Origin: Trypanosoma brucei gambiense DAL972
Lineage: Eukaryota > Euglenozoa > Kinetoplastea > Trypanosomatida > Trypanosomatidae
Direction of reading: 5' to 3'
Assembly (NCBI RefSeq): GCF_000210295.1
Contig: NC_026744.1
Coordinates: 2,108,001-2,172,000, forward strand
Length of the DNA stretch: 64,000 bases
The translations under genes and the position numbers were made by a program. Below the pieces are notes generated by a model that did no database searches, had not been told where the DNA came from, and saw nothing but the letters and a program-made list of their open reading frames with translations. The stretch's first letter is position 1. Each line of letters starts with the position of its first letter. Of this stretch, positions 51,040 through 62,249 are shown piece by piece.

Positions 51040-51216
51040 GAGGTGAGAAGAAAAGAAGGATTAAAAAAAGTAAAAAAAAAAGTAAAAAAGAAGTAAAAAA
51101 GGATTACGGCAAACAACAACGATGAAACCACTGGCCACCTTTTCAAAGTAAGTTTTATTGTTTTCATTTTTTTTTCATTTTTTTACTTTTTTTAATCCTT
51201 CTTTTCTTCTCACCTC
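51040..51216. repeat. Long inverted repeat, 39-bp arms
   Basis: The arm at 51040-51078 (gaggtgagaagaaaagaagg, then a short A/T-rich part) is the exact reverse complement of 51178-51216. The spacer is 99 bases. Pairing extends weakly beyond one mismatch on the outer side. Confidence 0.85.
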
Positions 51217-52135
51217 TTTTACGTCACTTCTTTGGCATACCCCCTGCCGCGGACTGTCACCTTTGCAGAAACTGGCAAGGTACTCGTCATTTTTTTAAAA
51301 AAAAACAATAAAAGATCAAAAAGAAAATTTTCGACTTTATCGAACTCTTTTACATGCACCATCAGCTGCGCTTCATTCTATCAATAAATTTTTTTTCTTT
51401 TTTTTTTTCTTTAAATATTACTCGAACACGTCAATAATTCCCAACAATTGCAACTGAGCCTCACAATACGCCTTGCCTCCTGTTACCGACACCGATGCGA
51501 CACAACAAAGCCACATATATATATATATATATATGACTACAAATACGAACACAAAAATTTTTTTTCAGAAATCAAAGTAAAACCGTAAAAAGATAAAAAA
51601 AAGATGTTAGCAAATAAGGTTTCCCCCATCACTATTACACGCGCCCTTATATTATACATAATTTCTTCCTAAACACACAAACATATATATATATATATAT
51701 ATTATATTATATTATTATATATGTATATTGCCCTAACCCGCCACTAAATAATAATCCATTAATCCACTAACCGACCCCGCATTAATGTCAAGACGATTTC
51801 TTCCCTTATTATTTTTCGCTCATTATTTTTTTTTATAATTTGCATATTCTTTCGTATCTCTTCTTTTAAAAAAAAAAAAAAAAACTTTAATCCTCCCTTA
51901 AAATACGGACAGTCGCGCAAAGCGGATAATGACAGTAACAACAACAACTACTACTACGTAAACGCCAGTATAATTTGCTTTTCAACTTTTTTTTTTTTTT
52001 TTTTACATCTGTACCGCAGTAATTGACACCAAAAAAAAAAAAAAAGGTACACACGCAATAAAGTGGGGGGGAGAAAAAAAAAAAAAACAGAAAGTTGTCA
52101 AAACGGTAAAAAAAAAAAAAAAATGACGGGGGTCG

Positions 52136-52172
52136 CCCCCCCCCCCCCCCCTCCCCCTCCTCCTCCACCTCC
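52136..52172 (-). repeat. C16 run and C-rich tract; G-quadruplex-capable on the minus strand
   Basis: Sixteen consecutive C (52136-52151) are followed by CCCCC and several TCC units. The minus (transcribed-sense) strand therefore has long G runs able to form G-quadruplexes. Confidence 0.8.
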
Positions 52173-53657
52173 TTTTCACACAAATCAGCAAATGTAAAGC
52201 CAACCGCAAATGGTAATTTTTCACACATATACACAAAAAACAATAAAAACAATAAATATTGTTGTTATTATTATTATTAGTTTTCTTTTCTTTTATAAAA
52301 AAAAAAAATTTGCCGCAACGTACATACAAGAAAACATATGTGCGAAAAAAAGTAAGGAGGAGGAAATGGTGGGACCAAAAGAAAGAAGAAACAAAAAAAA
52401 CAACAAACAAACAAACAAACAAACGAGAACAACAACAACAACAATAATAATAACAGTGTTAATAGTAAGATATTATGAACTACATTAATAACGACAATAA
52501 TAATAATAATAATAGTAATAATAATTTTAATAGTGACTTACAAGGGGGGAAAAGAAAAAACCACGGCGCGCACAGACACACAAACACATTAAAACATACA
52601 CGTGTATATGTGTATGCCTTCCCTGCTCTATTATTATTCTTTTTTTTTTTGTAAAATAATTAATTATATATTTTGTTATCATTAATTTGTTTTCTTTTCT
52701 TTGTTTCAATATATTTATTTCATTCCCTTTTGTTTGTCCGTTTTGTCAAAAATGCGGGACCCGTATATTTACATCTTTTGTTCCCACACATTCTTTCTTT
52801 CCTTCTTTTATTTCTTTCCTTTTTTTTTTTCCTGCCCCCCCCCCCCACCTCCCCTCAACTGTAATGGTAACTCACATCACATCACACATTACATGCGCTC
52901 AAACTTCACCTGGTCAAAAAAAAAAAATGATGAGAAAATGGGAGACAAACGTAAGAACAACAACAAGAAGAAATAAAGTGAAATAAAAAGAAAAGAAAAC
53001 ATCCCGTCAATTTTCCATTTTATTCAACTGCTTGTGCATTTGATCTTATTTCTTTTTCTTTTCTCCATCTTTTTCTCTCTTGTCATTATTATTTCTTCAC
53101 TTCCCCTCTCCATTCCTCCTTTTCTTTTCTTTACTTTTTTTTTTTTTGGAGGGGGATGATTTGTTTTTCCCTCAACATATGAAGGCACATCGCCGTTAAT
53201 TATATAATTGTACTCGTATTTGTATACGCTTGCATGCCTTTACTGCGGCGTCTCCCTCCCCTCCCCTGCTCTCCTTTTCCTTTTCCTTTTCCTTTTCCAT
53301 TTCCTTTTTAAAAAAAAAAAGAAAGAAATTGTCGAGAAGAGGAACTCCGAAACAAAAAAAAAAGGGAGGGGAAAGACAAAATAAAGAAGATAAAAGTAAA
53401 GTAAAGTAAAGTAAAAAAAAGTAAAGAAAAGAAAAGTAAAATAATGGAAGCGAGGACGGAGGAAACCACTCAATGCAGATGAGCGTGTGAAATATGTGCA
53501 AGGGAAACCAAAACCAAAAAGGGGGAAAAAAGGAAAGAATGGAGGCTGGTGTGCGACTAAAGATAAGATCATACAAAATTATGTCAAAATATGAAAACAA
53601 AAATTCCCTTTGTCGTTCTTTTTTGTTGTTGTTGTTGTTGTTTGATTTCACTCCAGT

Positions 53658-53659
<2 letters not shown>

Positions 53660-53693
<34 letters not shown>
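53660..53693. repeat. (TA)n microsatellite
   Basis: About 17 TA units, preceded at 53625-53642 by TTG repeats. Confidence 0.9.
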
Positions 53694-53696
<3 letters not shown>

Positions 53697-55382
53697 TAAA
53701 TAATTTTCCTTCTACCATTACCACCATCCAAACCTTTTTCTTCCCCCTCTTCCTTTTAACTTCTCTACATGAAACATACAGAAAATATATACATCTACCG
53801 TATATTCCATGCGCAACATGTGCATATTCCGAATCCGTACACTCGTATACATTTTTATTTTTATTTTTTAAAAGGGAAAAGAAAAAAACACAAACACAAA
53901 CACTTTTTAAAGGCCATTTTCGCATTTCCCCCCACCTCCTGCGTCATGTCATATCAAACTGAAAGCGCAACCACACATTTTCAAACACGCAACTCGTGAT
54001 TAATTGGCACGCAACCATTACGACTTTTTTTTTTTCAAAAAGAAAAAGAAAGAAAATATCAAAGAATGGGAAAAAGAAGAAGTCCCTTCCCTTCCCATCC
54101 CATTTCTCTCTCTCTCTTTTTTTTTTGTTGTTTTTGCTTATTTGTTTGTTTCTTTTGTTTTCTTTTTTCTTCCCCTCTTTCTCTCTTCTTATTTTAATTT
54201 TTTTTTAAAAAGAAAAAGAAAACAAAAGTTGATTCGTTTCCAATAAATGTCACCACAGCGTCGGTGGATGAGGAGGCACTAAAGTGACGTAAGTTGGAGG
54301 TGGTAGTGAAGATTAAAAACACGGGGAAAGCGAAAGGGAAAAAAAGAAAAAAAGAAAAGGGGAAGGGAAAAAAGAAAAAGAAAAAGAATTAATTCCGATG
54401 CCACGTCATTACCAAAAATAGGCGTTTTTTTTCTTTTATTTTTCTTTTTAATTTCCTCTTTTTTACTTCTTCAAAACCTTACAATCCGCAGGGGCGTGGT
54501 TTCGTCAAAGCAATAACGACTAAGCCTCCATCACTACGGCAAGCAATGAATTTTTTTTGAAAAAAAGAATCACAAAAATGAATAAAGAATTCAGCGCCTC
54601 ACAACATAATTGTAGTAATGAAAAGTAATAATGGCTGATACACAACTTCCCAACTTCCTCCTCTCTCTCACATGTGGTCGCTCATACTTTTGAATTTTAC
54701 AAATAAAGACAAGAAGAAAGCAAAAGGAAATCCAACAATAAAAAACAAAAAGGTAAAAAAGAAAGAAAGAGAAGAAAGAGAAGAAACCCCCCTTTTTTTC
54801 CTGTTGTTTGACACTTATCTTTCCTTTTCTTTTTTTTCTTTTCTTTTTTCTCCTCATCCCCCGCCATGTTATTCTTCTTTTTTCCCTCCTCTCCCTCCCC
54901 TCCTCCTCCTCCTACTCCCATCCACATGGTAAGAACAAACACACATACAAAGAGACAAACACAGAAGACAAAGAAAAAAAGAAAAAACAACAACATTATA
55001 AAAGGAGAGAAAACAGGTAGCGGTGGCAGTCATAACAGCAGCAGCATCAACATCAACATCAACATTAACAGCGACAGCGACAGCGACAAAGGTAAAACCA
55101 TCCCACTAAAAGAATAGTTACTTAGAAAGAGAACAAAAGAAAATGACAAAACAGGACGAAGGCGTGCGCGCGTGTAGTTATCTTTTTTTTTAAAAAAAAG
55201 AAAAAGGAAAAAAAGGAAAAGAAGAAAGCGGAACAGTCAGTGGGGAGCGGCCGAGCCTGCGGCGTATTAGTGAAGCAAAGGGTCAAAAAGCATTTTTTAC
55301 CGGCAAAAAAAAGAGTTTCTTATCGGCCAAATCAATAATATCACAAACACATACCACAAAAAAAAAAAAGGTAACTGACACC

Positions 55383-57026
55383 TTAAGAGAGTAAGCACAG
55401 CGGAACTATAACGGCGCCCACGGGGCAATGATCACTCGGACAGTTTGGTGCTGGAAGATTTGTGCTTGATGACAGCCTTAACACATCTGTACAACCAAGA
55501 TGCCTCTTGTCTATGAGAATGTGGTCATATACTTTACCTTTACCACCATCTCCCGGATCCACAAATGATACACGCCGCGGATGGCGTTCCCTGTAAATTT
55601 CATAAACATCTGTTAGAGCCAATGAGTGCCCAGCTGCAGGGGCCGTGAAACCGCTACATGTACCACCACCTCCCGCTCCACAGGGCGATTCAACCATTGG
55701 GGTCCCTGATTTGCTATTTTCCACATCAACATCAGTGTCGCGTGAAATAGGACTAAAAGCACCAGTTTCCCTACCAGGTGTTCCGCACCATGCACCAACA
55801 TTACTGCTTTCGGGGAGCGAGCCGTTCAAAGCATACGCGATCGGCGGCTCCCACGACTCGGAGTTAAAGTCACCACCGAGCACAACTGCTACGATTGGAC
55901 ACTCTCCATTTGAGTTTTCTATGTGACTCTCGTGTTCCCCCTTAACTTGTTCAATATAACTCATTACGCGGTGCAGCTGCCACAACTGGCACCGTGAGCC
56001 GCTCCAAAGGAGGTGAAGGTTGCACACCACATATATTACATTTGGTTTGTTCAGATCACGCAAAACGGTTATAAGAGCTACATTGTGGGACATTCTCCGC
56101 AAACTCCGTCGTTCACTTTGTGTGAGGGTCTTATCAGCATTAGCTATTTCATTGAGTCGAATGGGAATAACTTCAAGTAACTCAAAGCGGTCCTTCAAGA
56201 AAAATGTAGCAACACCCTCCAAATCAGACCGCGGTGGCTCCACCGTTTTCTCAGCAGCGACATCATTAGAACGGCGGCTCTCCACAGTTCCTGAAGGGGA
56301 AGGCTTGGAAGACGAAGTGGTCACTTCTTGGAAAACTACGGCCTGAGCTCCGTCAGTTGAAGAATCAAAACTTGTATGGCGAGGTCGGCCCGACAAATCT
56401 GTGACCACTACATGGTTACCGATGAAGCCATGCTTTTCCCGCAAATTCTCGCCCAGTAAGCCGGGTTTCCCAAACACATCAACACTGATTTCTTGTAGCA
56501 AAATGATGTCAGGATCTGCCTGAAGTAACTCCTGTTCTGCAAATCCACAGCGGTAGTCCTCCGCGAGGGCAAACGGAGGGCAGCGCGGATAGCGCTGCAT
56601 GGAGAGAAACCGCTGCGCTAAAATATTGTAACATACAAGCCTAACGACTCCGTTGTTTGACAATGCCTGTGATGAGACACCCAAATCTGTCTTGGACCAT
56701 CCACGGAAGACGGTTCTAGTGCTGTTGCAATCCCCTTCAATGGCCTCTGGACAATCGTTCTGCAGTGTCTCGACACATAAACTGAGAAAACTCCCGCCGA
56801 GCAATTTTTCGCGTCGTTCCTGAAGTGTTGTCCGATGAGTCGGTGATGCTGTTGATACTCCCAACGAAGGGAAACCTTCTGCCACTTGGTCATCAGTTGG
56901 TTGGAATGATGCGAGTCCAGAAGAATTCGTGTCATTCCGTGTCATGGGTGGACTGGATTCATCCTTTCCGATATCGAGGAAATGATGCGGGATTGCAAGT
57001 GGGGAGTTAGGCATTGTTGTATACAT
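55383..57026 (-). CDS. Endonuclease/exonuclease/phosphatase (EEP) family protein, CCR4/nocturnin/Angel-like
   Basis: 547 aa. Catalytic motifs of the EEP fold are in order: VCYNILAQ (N134), ILLQEIS with the metal-binding glutamate E179, and VVCNLHLLW (H338). Then come LGGDFNSE (D386, N388), YDHILID (D501, H502) and SDHCPVGAVI (D532, H533). The opening motif RLVCYNILAQRFL and the PFALAEDYRCGF spacing are like CCR4-type deadenylases and 2',5'-phosphodiesterase-12/Angel proteins. The first 125 residues are polar and disordered-looking. Two Ser/Gly-rich insertions (about 215-270 and 415-465) interrupt the fold. Trypanosome mRNA levels are set largely by decay, so an RNase role is attractive, but the substrate is not proven by sequence. 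Confidence 0.87.
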   Translation of the reverse strand: MYTTMPNSPLAIPHHFLDIGKDESSPPMTRNDTNSSGLASFQPTDDQVAEGFPSLGVSTASPTHRTTLQERREKLLGGSFLSLCVETLQNDCPEAIEGDCNSTRTVFRGWSKTDLGVSSQALSNNGVVRLVCYNILAQRFLSMQRYPRCPPFALAEDYRCGFAEQELLQADPDIILLQEISVDVFGKPGLLGENLREKHGFIGNHVVVTDLSGRPRHTSFDSSTDGAQAVVFQEVTTSSSKPSPSGTVESRRSNDVAAEKTVEPPRSDLEGVATFFLKDRFELLEVIPIRLNEIANADKTLTQSERRSLRRMSHNVALITVLRDLNKPNVIYVVCNLHLLWSGSRCQLWQLHRVMSYIEQVKGEHESHIENSNGECPIVAVVLGGDFNSESWEPPIAYALNGSLPESSNVGAWCGTPGRETGAFSPISRDTDVDVENSKSGTPMVESPCGAGGGGTCSGFTAPAAGHSLALTDVYEIYRERHPRRVSFVDPGDGGKGKVYDHILIDKRHLGCTDVLRLSSSTNLPAPNCPSDHCPVGAVIVPLCLLS

Positions 57027-57879
57027 GAATGAAATGCCCCACTAATAAGTCTTAAAATTACCTATCCTTCCCCCGTTCCCTATGCGTTCAACTTCTCTTC
57101 TTTTTTTTTTTCTCTCTCTCTCTCTTTTTTCTTGATATATATATATATATATACTTGATTCCCGCTCTATCGGTTTCTTCTTTCCCTCTCGTGCCCCTTT
57201 TCGAAGCCCTTTCTCACGGGAAAAGATACAAAATATCTGTGTGTATCTATGTACGTGTACAGAAAGGTATTGCTTTCTTTCTGACCGAGCTGCGTATCGA
57301 GTGATATAAACCGTCGGGTGAGCGGGAGGGGGAAAAGTAAAAATGGGAGAAATAGAAATGGAAGCGCGAGCGGGAGAAAAGGGGAGTGAAGAAAAGAAGA
57401 TGAGAGGACGAACTTTAAAATTAAAAAAAAAAAAGAAACTACAGCAAATAACATGCACAGAAGAAAAAAACGCAACTGAAAGTGCCTACGTAAATTCGCA
57501 GGATAATATAATTTCACTTGGAAACGACCCGAACATGAGCCAAACTATATGTTCTCTACAGCGTGCTGTGCAACGTATATCTATAGATCCGGAACCGCAG
57601 AGCGGTGCAAACTTAGATGAGCAACAACGAGGAAACAGTCCCTCACATGTATGTCCACCGTAAGTGGAAACACCCGGCTTGCGCGAGCCCGAGACGCCTG
57701 TTGCGCGTTTCATACGCTATTTTTCAGGTAATCGCCCGAGTATATACGATAGGTAACGCCCCTATGGTTAAATGTACAGGATACTTCAAAGGGGGGAAGA
57801 AGGGAGAGACAAGTAACGAAATAACAAAAACAAAAACAAAAAGTAAAACGCGCGCGAATATTGTGTTCTGCGCAGAAAA
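57027..57879. other. Intergenic region, no gene seen
   Basis: About 0.85 kb. Next to the EEP start, the plus strand is CT-rich (57093-57131) and then has (TA)n (57136-57152). A plus-strand frame at 57343-57663 is Lys/Glu-rich low complexity and was not accepted. Confidence 0.45.
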
Positions 57880-58692
57880 CTACCGGCTCCTGCCATATGA
57901 AGCATGGATGGTACCCTTCAAATTATCATATTCCTTCTCACGTGACTCTAGAAGTTGTCGAAGCTCCCGTAGCTTCTTCTCTGCATTAAGTTTCGCCCGT
58001 CCCTCCTTTGTGGAAGAAAGTTTGTCCTCACCTAGAAGTCCATAATTAAGTGCCTTTAGGTACTCGTGGCGCTTCTTTAGGCATTTTATGGACTCTTCTT
58101 GCTGTTCATATTCAGTCCTCAGCGCGGCGGCTTCCTTTTCAGGTACATTGAAGAGCACCTGCTTCTGTAGTGCGGCGCAGCGTTCATGAAGTTGAACATC
58201 TCGCTTTTCTACAGCCCTCCACTCCTCATTCAGCTCCTTCAGCCTGTCGCGCAGAGCATGTTGTTCATTGTATTGCTTACTACGAAGATCATCTCGGACG
58301 CGCTCATCTGCCTGTGCTTCAACTATGGCGGTGGTTAGGTTTGAGTGAGCGATGCCCAATGACTCTACCTCCATGTTGATTTGCCTTACTTCTTGCAACA
58401 CTGCAACAGTTTGGTTGTGCAAATCAGCTACATCTGGGTGCCTCACCATGTTTCCGCCATTAGATCTAAGTTTTGCTAACTTCCTACGAAGCGCTGCATT
58501 TTCGCGAGTGAGCCGTCGCTTTTCTGCATCAGACTCACTTTCCCCGCTCTTACCATCTGCCCTACCGGCCTGTCGTGCGCGAAGCACATCTAACCGTACA
58601 CGTTCCCTCTCCAACTGCTCTGTGTACGATTTCAACTCCCTCTCCAATCTCTCTACATCTCGCTTCACCAATCCCCCTCTAAGTGCCCGCAT
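57880..58692 (-). CDS. Coiled-coil protein, 270 aa
   Basis: Not recognised at family level. Almost the entire length is heptad-patterned and charged (Leu/Arg/Glu/Lys), as expected for long coiled coil. There is a break around residues 80-90 (SNGGNMVRHPDV) and another around 215-225 (LNYGLLGEDKLSS). It has no membrane segment. In trypanosomes such proteins are frequently cytoskeletal or flagellar, but nothing here proves it. The start at 58692 is the first Met in frame and is followed immediately by coiled-coil sequence. Confidence 0.78.
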   Translation of the reverse strand: MRALRGGLVKRDVERLERELKSYTEQLERERVRLDVLRARQAGRADGKSGESESDAEKRRLTRENAALRRKLAKLRSNGGNMVRHPDVADLHNQTVAVLQEVRQINMEVESLGIAHSNLTTAIVEAQADERVRDDLRSKQYNEQHALRDRLKELNEEWRAVEKRDVQLHERCAALQKQVLFNVPEKEAAALRTEYEQQEESIKCLKKRHEYLKALNYGLLGEDKLSSTKEGRAKLNAEKKLRELRQLLESREKEYDNLKGTIHASYGRSR

Positions 58693-59732
58693 GGCACACT
58701 AGCGGCCAAGGGGACACTCACGGCAGTGACTCAATAACAATTACGTCACCGCACAAAGTGATTCGATTGAGGGGGGGGAATGGGAAGAAAAAATAAACTA
58801 AAAAAAACGAAACACCCAAGCGTTACTGTTCACAGTTGTGTTTCACGTTCCGACTTATGGCACCCAAGCAACCATGAACAGTGATTTATTATTATTTTTT
58901 TGTATGTGTGATAGAGAGAAAAAGAAAAAAGGGGAGATTAGCGAAAGGAAGGCAAGAGTATATGGCAAACCATGCGGGGCGCACAGTGGAGAAGACAAAA
59001 CGAGGCAAACAGAATGATATGCCCAATATTGTGCCCACACGAGGGCGAAGAAAAGCATGTAGTAACGGCTACCATGGAAATGGCAATAGAGCCATAAATT
59101 ATCTATGTAAACTGAGAAAGCGGAAGAATGCGTGTAAAAATTTACACCTTGCAGAGAGCACAAATAGCGGAGAAATGCAGCCCAATCTATTGTTCATATT
59201 TTTTTTTAATTTATATCTTGTATTTTAGCCATTCTCCAACAACGCTGAATCCACCTATCCCCGTTATCCCAACGGACGCAGAAGGGGAAGACGACCTCGC
59301 AGAAAAAAAAAACGAAAAAGAAAAGAGCAGAAAGGTAAATGAATATTAGTTATCCCCGTCACCCGAGGTCCATCCCTTCACGGCATCTCCACACGCACGA
59401 CACAAAAAAAAAAACACGGGTCTAAGGAATAACGTGTAGACAAAAAACCGGGTGAGTAGAAGAACGAAGAGAGGTAACAAGAATAAAAGTTGCAGAGTAA
59501 TTCCTTTTTCCTTCATTTTCCGCGTATTAAAGTTCCTTCTTTTAAGAGGGAGGAAATATTCACGAAAAAAACAAAAACGCAGTCAAGAGGGGAGATCGTA
59601 CGTATAGATATATATGTACATACATACACATATATACGTACTCATGTAAAATTACCTGTTCATGTGTTTGGATCATCGTCTTCACTGGCTAAATTGGGGG
59701 CCCTCATCGAATAAAAGACGCTACAGAGGCAT
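58693..59732. other. Intergenic region between RNR1 and the coiled-coil gene
   Basis: About 1 kb. It contains a G run at 58771-58778, A homopolymers near 59308 and 59404, and TA/CA-rich sequence at 59605-59645. No gene seen. Confidence 0.45.
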
Positions 59733-62249
59733 CTACGAACCACAATTCAGGCATCCCCCATCACCGTCTGTGTCTGGGGGTCCGTTGAGATTAGGAGCTC
59801 CAGCATTTGAATGGTTCGCCGTCGGCTTCTCCCCAACCCGCTTCCTTTTTCCTCGGCCCACACTTCCGTGTACTTCCTCTTTACTTTGCTTATCCGGCTT
59901 CGGCAGTTCTTTCATTGCCTTGGGGTCGAGTGTAAATTTGATGGCATCAGCGGCAGGTTGAGAGCGTAGGTAATACATACCGGTCTTAAGGCCTTTCTTC
60001 CACGAATAGAAATGCATAGAAGTGAGTTGACTGGAGGTGGGTGTTGCCAGAAAGAGATTTAGGCTCTGGCTCTGATCGATATACCTCCCCCGGTCGGCTG
60101 CCATGTCAATCAAATCCTTCTGTCGGATCTCCCATACGACCTTGTAAAGCTCTCTGATCCGTTCCGGTATCTCCTTGATGCCGCTAACAGAGCCATTTAA
60201 TGCGATAATCTTTCTTCGCATATCATCGTTCCACAATCGAAGCCGAATGAGCTCCTTTACAAGGTGTTTGTTTACAACTGGAAACTCCCCGCTTAAGACC
60301 CGGCGCACGTAGATATTGGAAGTAAAGGGTTCGATGCACTCATTGTTACCAAGGATCTGCGACGTAGATGCCGTTGGCATGGGCGCAATTAACAGCGAGT
60401 TACGCATACCGACCTTGACCACACGCTCCTTGAGGCTATCCCAGTCCCAGAGTCCGCAGTGTGAATGCACAGAGTCCTCGTTCATACCTCTTATCCTACG
60501 CTCCTCATCCCACAGATCAAACTGCAGTTTCCCTTCCGAAGCAGGGCTTCCTTTAAACGTTTCATAGGGCCCGTCCTTTTCAGCCAATTCCGTACTTGCT
60601 TCCACAGCTGCAAAGTAAATGGTCTCGAAGATTTGTCTATTCAACTTCTTTGCCTCGGGGTGTGCGAATGGCAGGGAAAGCAGTGCAAACGCATCCGCCA
60701 GTCCCTGGACACCGATACCCACAGGGCGATGCCTCAAATTACTGTATCGGGCCTCACACACTGGATAGTGGTTGCGATCAATCACCCGGTTAAGATTTCT
60801 GGTCACAACCTTTGTCACCTCCTTCAATGCAACGTAGTCAAATGCGCCATCCTTCACAAAACGCGGAAGGGCAATAGAGGCTAGGTTGCATACGGCCACC
60901 TCGTCCCTCGAAGTATACTCGACAATTTCCGTGCACAAATTTGAGCATTTTATCGTGCCGAGATTTTTCTGATTAGACTTGAAATTACATGCATCCTTGT
61001 AAAGCATAAAAGGAACCCCCGTTTCCACCTGAGACTCAAGGATAAGGAACCACAGTTCCTGGGCCTGAATAGTTCTTACGCCACGACCTTCCCTTTCATA
61101 TCGCTCATATAAATCAGTAAACTCTTGGCCATAACAGTCACTCAAAAAGGGGGCCGTGTTGGGGTCCATAAGCGTCCAAGTCCCATGACTCTCCACTCGT
61201 TCCATAAACAGGTCAGGAATCCACAGACCGTAAAACAAGTCCCGCGCACGCTGATCCTCCTTGCCCGTATTTTTCTTCAGAAGGAGGAAACCAAAGATAT
61301 CCGCGTGCCAGGGCTCCAAATAAATAGCAAAGGCGCCCTTGCGCTTGCCACCGCCCTGGTCAACATAGCGAGCAGTGTTATTCCACACACGAAGCATGGG
61401 GACCAGACCATTCGACGTACCATTTGTCCCGGCGATGTAGCTCCCCGCTGCGCGAATGTTGTGCATGTGGATCCCGATCCCACCAGCTGATTTGCTGATG
61501 ATCGCACACTGTTTGAGTGTGTCGTAGATGCCATCAATACTGTCTTCACGCATAGCTACAAGAAAGCATGAACTCATTTGTGGGAATGGGGTCCCCGCAT
61601 TGAATAACGTTGGAGTAGCGTGGGTAAAAAACCCTTGCGACATGTAGTCATATGTCTCCTTCACACGTTCCAAGTCCTCTCCATGGATACCGAGGGCAAC
61701 ACGCAGGAACATCTGTTGTGGACGCTCCACCACTTCCATAACTCCCCGCCCCTTATCGACACGAAGGAGGTAAGAACGCTCAAGTGTCTTGTACCCGAAA
61801 TACTCAAAATCAAAATCCCGCTCGTAATTAATGATTTGCTGCAACGCCGCAGAGTGCTTATTTGCGATATCCCACAATTCTTCTGATATAAGGGGAGCAT
61901 GCCGCTTCGTTGCCTGCGAAACATGTTCATGTAGCACCCTAAAAGAATCCAGTACACTTTCTGTCGTCGTCTTGTGCAAAGCTGTTACAGCCAACCGGCC
62001 AGCCAGCAGACCGTAATCGGGATGCTTTGTTACGCAATAAGCAGCAGTTTCAGCCAGCAGTTCATCCAACATTGAGGTGCTCATACCTTCCCGCACCCCC
62101 TCCCCCACTACACGAACAAGGTCATCAACATCAACATAATAAGAATCAATCCCGGACATAAGGTTGACGATGCGGCTGCGCACGACTTTTTCATCATACG
62201 GTTCCACAGACCCATCACGTTTGGTCACAAGCTTCACCGTTTCCAACAT
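59733..62249 (-). CDS. RNR1: Ribonucleoside-diphosphate reductase large subunit (class Ia, R1)
   Basis: Reduces NDPs to dNDPs for DNA synthesis, working with the R2 radical subunit (not in this window). The 838-aa protein begins with an ATP-cone allosteric domain ([18 protein letters not shown]). Active-site residues are all present: redox cysteines C228 and C454, and the radical-site triad N437, C439, E441 in NLCTE. The C-terminal shuttle pair CLNC (C833, C836) sits two residues from the end. The region about 770-830 is a charged, Lys-rich linker. Nothing is missing, and the length fits eukaryotic R1 with a slightly extended tail. The start is the first Met and directly precedes the ATP-cone. 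Confidence 0.97.
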   Translation of the reverse strand: MLETVKLVTKRDGSVEPYDEKVVRSRIVNLMSGIDSYYVDVDDLVRVVGEGVREGMSTSMLDELLAETAAYCVTKHPDYGLLAGRLAVTALHKTTTESVLDSFRVLHEHVSQATKRHAPLISEELWDIANKHSAALQQIINYERDFDFEYFGYKTLERSYLLRVDKGRGVMEVVERPQQMFLRVALGIHGEDLERVKETYDYMSQGFFTHATPTLFNAGTPFPQMSSCFLVAMREDSIDGIYDTLKQCAIISKSAGGIGIHMHNIRAAGSYIAGTNGTSNGLVPMLRVWNNTARYVDQGGGKRKGAFAIYLEPWHADIFGFLLLKKNTGKEDQRARDLFYGLWIPDLFMERVESHGTWTLMDPNTAPFLSDCYGQEFTDLYERYEREGRGVRTIQAQELWFLILESQVETGVPFMLYKDACNFKSNQKNLGTIKCSNLCTEIVEYTSRDEVAVCNLASIALPRFVKDGAFDYVALKEVTKVVTRNLNRVIDRNHYPVCEARYSNLRHRPVGIGVQGLADAFALLSLPFAHPEAKKLNRQIFETIYFAAVEASTELAEKDGPYETFKGSPASEGKLQFDLWDEERRIRGMNEDSVHSHCGLWDWDSLKERVVKVGMRNSLLIAPMPTASTSQILGNNECIEPFTSNIYVRRVLSGEFPVVNKHLVKELIRLRLWNDDMRRKIIALNGSVSGIKEIPERIRELYKVVWEIRQKDLIDMAADRGRYIDQSQSLNLFLATPTSSQLTSMHFYSWKKGLKTGMYYLRSQPAADAIKFTLDPKAMKELPKPDKQSKEEVHGSVGRGKRKRVGEKPTANHSNAGAPNLNGPPDTDGDGGCLNCGS

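Larger units (their letters stand above)
48194..55382. other. Gene-free low-complexity block of about 7 kb
   Basis: No supportable ORF on either strand. Open frames are Phe/Leu- or Lys/Asn-only artefacts of composition. The block is crowded with A or T runs of 12-18 bases (51867-51885, 51987-52004, 52033-52046, 52108-52123). It also has TAA/CAA/TTG triplet repeats (48316-48336, 52430-52460, 52495-52520, 53625-53642), (TA)n (51514-51532, 51682-51700, 53660-53693), a 16-base C run, and alternating polypurine/polypyrimidine tracts. Genes on both sides are on the minus strand, so this is not a strand-switch region. It may be an internal transcription start/stop region, a replication or centromere-associated element, or simply long UTRs. 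Confidence 0.6.

Noticed and set aside
54697..55117. Gly/Lys- and Ser/Asp-repeat frames (including a stretch reading Asn/Ile/Ser/Asp repeats near 55050)
   Set aside because: Simple triplet repeats in DNA, no start context and no conserved domain.
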